Source: Bradyrhizobium liaoningense (GTDB taxonomy: Bacteria; Pseudomonadota; Alphaproteobacteria; Rhizobiales; Xanthobacteraceae). From it: 64,000 bases of DNA. Made by a program: the position numbers and the translations under genes. The notes beneath the pieces are model-generated. The model did no database searches. It saw nothing but the letters and a program-made list of their open reading frames with translations, and was not told the origin of the DNA. Within the stretch, counting starts at the first letter, position 1. Each line of letters opens with the position of its first letter. This document shows, in pieces, positions 60,660 to 64,000 of this stretch. The stretch spans positions 62,001 to 126,000 of the forward strand of contig NZ_JAFCJM010000007.1 in assembly GCF_018130955.1 (NCBI RefSeq). The letters are read 5' to 3'.

Positions 60660-60850
60660 GCGGTTCACGCCGGTGCATCAAGGCGACGAGGGGGATAAGG
60701 ATCAGGCCGCAAATCGCTCCTGGTGCAGCCTTCGACACTTCCTCGACAACGTTAGGCAGGAATTGGATGACGCTCGCTCCGAACACTGCAAAAGCCGTGG
60801 CAAGACCGCGGACCGCGATGCCGACCTGGAGACTGATCGAGACGACCTGC
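60660..60850 (-). pseudogene. LivM permease C-terminal remnant
   Basis: The minus-strand translation V-G-I-A-V-R-G-L-A-T, then F-G-A-S-V-I-Q-F-L-P-N-V-V-E-E and S-K-A-A-P-G-A-I-C-G-L-I-L matches the last helices of LivM-type permeases (compare V-P-N-I-A-E-S-I-S-K-G in the intact livM). Nothing upstream of it is recognisable. The frame runs on into the autotransporter, which explains the apparent N-terminal extension of that gene. Confidence 0.55.
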
Positions 60851-61773
60851 GTGGGCTGTCAGGCAAAACAATCTGAATAGCCAAACGCCAAGTGCGCCCG
60901 CAACGCTCGTACTGTTCCATCCCCCGCGTTGGCGCCCGCTCAAATCAATCGTGGTGGATCCGTATGCATTCTCCGGCGGGAAATGTCCGCTGGTCCTCAA
61001 CGCCACAGTTTTGCACGAGAACGCCCAAACGTTCCTGCATGCGCGCCAGCCACGACCATCTATGCGAAACACAGATTGCCCTCCACTGGAGGCAACAGTC
61101 CTGCACCGCGCGCAGCTGGATCGCCAAACAGCAGTCTCTGCTCAACCAGATTCGGAATAGCCACCGAAACGAGCAGCCTCGCCATGGAGGCGATGCGGAC
61201 AATCGAGTCTAACTCTATGGTCAGCTGTTGCTCGTGATTCTGAAAACCTAGCGCTCGCAACTGGGCGATCTGGTCACACTGGCCGATGGGAGTGTCAGCG
61301 CGCGGAACGATGGTGTCATCAACGTCCCGCCGGATGATATCAGTCAAAGAAGCCAGGCAGGAGCGGGACAACCTAACGGCACCACGACCGACGATGTCCA
61401 TGGAATCAGTAGCGATCGCCCCTTCCGACATGCAGGCCTCCCCCAACGTCGGTTGCTCTGCGTCAGCGACAACCGTTTCGTTTTCCTAGAGTTCAGTTGT
61501 TAGCATGAGGGGAGGGAGGCGGTTTGTTGCCTACTCTCAAGTCGTTCGGCAGAGACTCTACTTGTCATCCACCGGAGAAATCAGCATGCATTGATCTGCC
61601 AGGAAGAGAATGCCAACACGCCCCAAACGATTGCTCGCGTCGCCTTGCGCCGCATGGTGCAAGACGGGGCGCGGGTTTATTGAAACGACCATGGTTGGTG
61701 AATTGGTCGAAGCATCAAAAACGAGAACGGCGGCTTCTCTTTGATAGTTAGGACACACGCATGTGTATTGGCG
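60851..61773. other. Gap of about 920 bases without supported gene
   Basis: A 128-codon minus-strand frame (61060-61446) and several shorter ones show no family resemblance and no convincing ribosome site. The region lies between the LivM relic and a minus-strand terminator and is probably decayed sequence. Confidence 0.4.
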
Positions 61774-61805
61774 AAAAAAATGGCGAGAGCGTTGTGTTCT
61801 CGCCA
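61774..61805 (-). terminator. Rho-independent terminator for the minus strand
   Basis: Read on the minus strand: stem TGGCGAGA, nine-base loop, TCTCGCCA, then seven Ts (the A-run at 61774-61780 on the plus strand). The 8-bp stem is perfect. It lies about 310 bases after the stop of the AraC-type gene at 62118, whose transcript it probably ends. Confidence 0.75.
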
Positions 61806-62117
61806 AGGTTCTTCTGGGAGGATAGTTAAAATAGAACAGTTTCGTAAATTCACTGCCGCCTGTCGGTATTTCGACCGAAAGCACGTGCAAGCAAGTCGTG
61901 GGTTTAACGGAGCGACCTCAACGTTTCTTAGCACGAATCTAAGAGCTCTACTTGAGGCATGAGATACGTTGGTTTGTCACTAAAGCGCAGGATGGATCTG
62001 CCCAAAGAGCTCTCATCCAAATTCGTTGATCGACAATCGACGTTCTGGCGTCGGCCCCCCTTGGGAAGCTTGGCCAACAATGTAATTCAGCCTCAAACTC
62101 GGAGGGCAACATCGATC

Positions 62118-63068
62118 TCAGAGCCGCGTACGCCCCGGCGAGGTTCCAAAGCGCTTCTTGTATGCTCGAGAAAACTCCGCCAACGATTTGAAACCAACTT
62201 CGTATGCGACCTCAGACACTGTGCAGGTGCGCCCCTTTTGGCAGAGAAGGGTGTGAGCCGTTTCCAGTCTAAGCTCTTTGACACGCTCCATGACCGTCTG
62301 GCCACTCCCGCGATAGACCTTATGTAGGTAGCTTTCGGAAATGCCACATGCTCTGGCTATCATAGATGGAGACAGGTCTGCCCGTGCGTGGAGCCGGGCG
62401 ATGTGCTTCTCGCTGCGCTCGCGCTGCGCGAGGAGAAGTACACCTTCCTCCGATTCGGAAGCGTCTGCCGCCGCAAAACAAAACGCAGCGATGTCGCAAA
62501 TCTGCTGCTCCAAAAGCGTTGCCGAACGCGTTTCGAGTGGACTCGTCAAGGCGCTTACTTTTATCAGAATGTCCTGCAAAAGTTCTGGTAGTATTTGGCT
62601 AGCGTCTACGCGGAGAAAGCTGCTGTTAAACTGTTTGCCTATCCGCTGCTTCATTCTGCAAATCGGAATTTGAATATTTAGCGTTTCGTATGAGTTGCAT
62701 GCAAAAAATTCTGCGGGGCGCGAATTATCAAGCAAGAACATTGAACCCGGCCCGAGCGCGAGTCCGTCGTTGCCCATCCGAATACTTGCCTGACCTCGTT
62801 GCGGAAATGCGAGCGAGTAGAACGCCTGCTCCGGGTTGGCTTCGGTCCGTCTGAACCGCAGGCCTTCAAAAGATATTCGATTAGCTCTCAACGAGGCGAC
62901 CCGGACCGAATGCAAATCGCCGGAGAACGATTGGTGCTCCTCCGGAAAGAGCTGCACTCTTCCCCAGATTGATCCGAAAGCAGAAGACCAATACTCGACC
63001 TGCTCAGCGAGTTGCACATCGGAAGTGCGAGCGACAAGTATTTCGGTCGAGCCGGGTTGTTTCCACAT
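62118..63068 (-). CDS. AraC family transcriptional regulator
   Basis: An AraC-type activator; ATG 63068 gives 316 residues, a usual length, while the frame is open to a TTG at 63200. The N-terminal 190 residues resemble the AraC-binding-like sensor (FeaR/NahR type): F-E-G-L-R-F-R-R-T near 65 and G-P-G-S-M-F-L-L-D near 105. The DNA-binding part has I-A-R-A-C-G-I-S-E-S-Y-L-H-K-V near 240 and V-S-E-V-A-Y-E-V-G-F-K-S-L-A-E-F-S-R-A near 290. It is divergent from the serine hydrolase at 63272 and is followed by an intrinsic terminator. It likely controls that hydrolase operon, which continues beyond the window. Confidence 0.85.
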   Translation of the reverse strand: MWKQPGSTEILVARTSDVQLAEQVEYWSSAFGSIWGRVQLFPEEHQSFSGDLHSVRVASLRANRISFEGLRFRRTEANPEQAFYSLAFPQRGQASIRMGNDGLALGPGSMFLLDNSRPAEFFACNSYETLNIQIPICRMKQRIGKQFNSSFLRVDASQILPELLQDILIKVSALTSPLETRSATLLEQQICDIAAFCFAAADASESEEGVLLLAQRERSEKHIARLHARADLSPSMIARACGISESYLHKVYRGSGQTVMERVKELRLETAHTLLCQKGRTCTVSEVAYEVGFKSLAEFSRAYKKRFGTSPGRTRL

Positions 63069-63271
63069 TGATGGGCCATGCCTTGAATTAGCGTCCAGTA
63101 TGCCAATGGCGGGGAAAGCACGCAACTGGGAGTGTTTGGGAGCGCCAGGAACAAAGCACAGTGAGCCATATCGCAAACCCAGCTCGCGAAAACCTGTCAA
63201 GGAGACGCACAGACCTCAGGCCTCTTAGGCCCCGGGCGATCCAACAGGGCAAAGGCGAGAGTTGACCCCGT

Positions 63272-64000
63272 ATGAAGTGCGTCACGCCGGAAGAGGTGGG
63301 CTTTTGCCCAACACGGCTTGCCCGATTGGGTGAAGTGATCAAGCAGCAAGTTGAGAGCGGGATAATTCCCGGCGCAGTCGTGCTATTGGCGCGTTTTGGT
63401 AAACCGGTAATCTTCGAATCATTCGGATATTGCGATCCGGCCAGGGAAGTCCCGATGCGGCGGGATTCCCTGTTTCGGCTGGCTTCGCTCACAAAGCCGA
63501 TCACGTCGGTCGCGGCAATGATCCTCGTCGAACGCGGCATGCTCTCGCTCGACGAACCTGTCGCGCGTTACCTGCCGGAATTCGACGGTCTCTGTTGTCG
63601 TTCGAGCGCCGCCACGCCGCCGATCAAAGTTCACGACCTGCTTCGGCACACCTCAGGCTTCACATACGGCGATTTCGGGTCTGGGCCTATCCACGAGAGC
63701 TATCGCCGCCTCAACGTGTTGGACCCGCAGCAGACCTCGAGCGATCTGGTTGAGAAGCTTGCGCGGATAGATCTCCTCTATGTTCCTGGAAGCACTTTCG
63801 AGTATGGCATGTCCACGGACGTGCTCGGGCTGATCATTGAACGCCTTTTGGCCCGCGATCTTCAGGGGGCCTTACATGATCTTGTGCTCGCTCCTATGGG
63901 ATTGGACGATACCGGGTTCCTGCTCTCCAGTAGGTCGCAATCGCGTCTTGCCCAGCCTTTTCGAGACCAGGCATCGGGTCGAATGCCGTGGATGCCCGCA
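63272..64000 (+). CDS. Serine hydrolase, class C beta-lactamase-like (3'-truncated by window)
   Basis: The frame from ATG 63272 stays open for 243 codons to the end of the window. It begins like penicillin-binding-protein/esterase members of the class C beta-lactamase family: a helix, then G-I-I-P-G-A-V-V-L near residue 33 and the nucleophile motif S-L-T-K (S-x-x-K) near 75. The segment L-L-R-H-T-S-G-F near 127 follows, and the second motif is probably Y-G-M-S-T near 176. The H/K-x-G third motif would lie beyond the window. Members hydrolyse esters, lactones, amides or peptides; the target is unknown. It is divergent from the AraC-type regulator. Confidence 0.85.
   Translation, partial: MKCVTPEEVGFCPTRLARLGEVIKQQVESGIIPGAVVLLARFGKPVIFESFGYCDPAREVPMRRDSLFRLASLTKPITSVAAMILVERGMLSLDEPVARYLPEFDGLCCRSSAATPPIKVHDLLRHTSGFTYGDFGSGPIHESYRRLNVLDPQQTSSDLVEKLARIDLLYVPGSTFEYGMSTDVLGLIIERLLARDLQGALHDLVLAPMGLDDTGFLLSSRSQSRLAQPFRDQASGRMPWMPA

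Noticed and set aside
60496..60786. 97-residue N-terminal extension of the autotransporter
   Set aside because: The extension is partly a LivM relic; the signal peptide and ribosome site are at ATG 60495.
61060..61446. 128-codon minus-strand frame
   Set aside because: No family resemblance, no good ribosome site, and competing open frames on both strands.

Overview
The window looks like accessory DNA from a soil alphaproteobacterium, most likely a Bradyrhizobium-like member of the Hyphomicrobiales. This rests on GC-rich codon use in most genes, an alphaproteobacterial-type chemoreceptor, a livGFHM operon, a LuxR/LuxI pair beside an ArdC-type antirestriction gene, and small rhizobial-looking proteins. 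The species assignment is inference. No rRNA, tRNA, CRISPR array or intact transposase was seen.

Layout. 0-6 kb: tail of a sugar-phosphate isomerase-like gene, a Tat-exported sugar-type binding protein, an aldo/keto reductase, an SDR, and LuxR-type and GntR-type regulators. 6.3-11.4 kb: TetR regulator, MaoC hydratase, acyl-CoA ligase and a Baeyer-Villiger-type monooxygenase. 11.5-13 kb: gene relics and an alpha/beta hydrolase. 13.3-39.7 kb: about 26 kb in which every recognisable gene is on the + strand. It holds an AraC regulator, a frameshifted VOC gene, a 4-hydroxyacetophenone-monooxygenase-like BVMO plus HSL esterase, two degenerate metallo-hydrolase/ODP-like paralogs, an LLM oxidoreductase with a flavin reductase carrying an IclR-like sensor domain, an MFS porter, three FAD hydroxylases, fumarylacetoacetase, a TPP enzyme, homogentisate dioxygenase, a formamidase-like hydrolase, a nitronate-monooxygenase-like protein and an aldehyde dehydrogenase. 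This reads as an oxygenase-rich aromatic (probably aryl ketone or phenolic) catabolic cluster feeding a homogentisate or gentisate-like ring-cleavage route. The exact substrate is not evident, and no maleylacetoacetate isomerase is visible.

40-50.3 kb: HxlR regulator, large chemoreceptor, small conserved proteins, an HxlR/luciferase-like chimeric relic, and a quorum-sensing operon (luxR; luxI plus an isochorismatase-fold pseudoenzyme) with a perfect lux box before luxI. ArdC follows, and its 5' region is duplicated in degraded form 2 kb downstream. 50.5-53.9 kb: livG-livF-livH-livM with no binding-protein gene. 54-64 kb: relics (feruloyl-CoA-synthase-like, Hsp20, NmrA-like, LivM), two AraC regulators, an MDR oxidoreductase, a subtilisin-type autotransporter and the start of a class C beta-lactamase-like hydrolase.

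The density of relics, chimeras and direct repeats without any surviving transposase points to an old, repeatedly rearranged genomic island. Start codons were chosen by eye from Shine-Dalgarno sequences and family lengths, so several differ from the longest possible reading frame.
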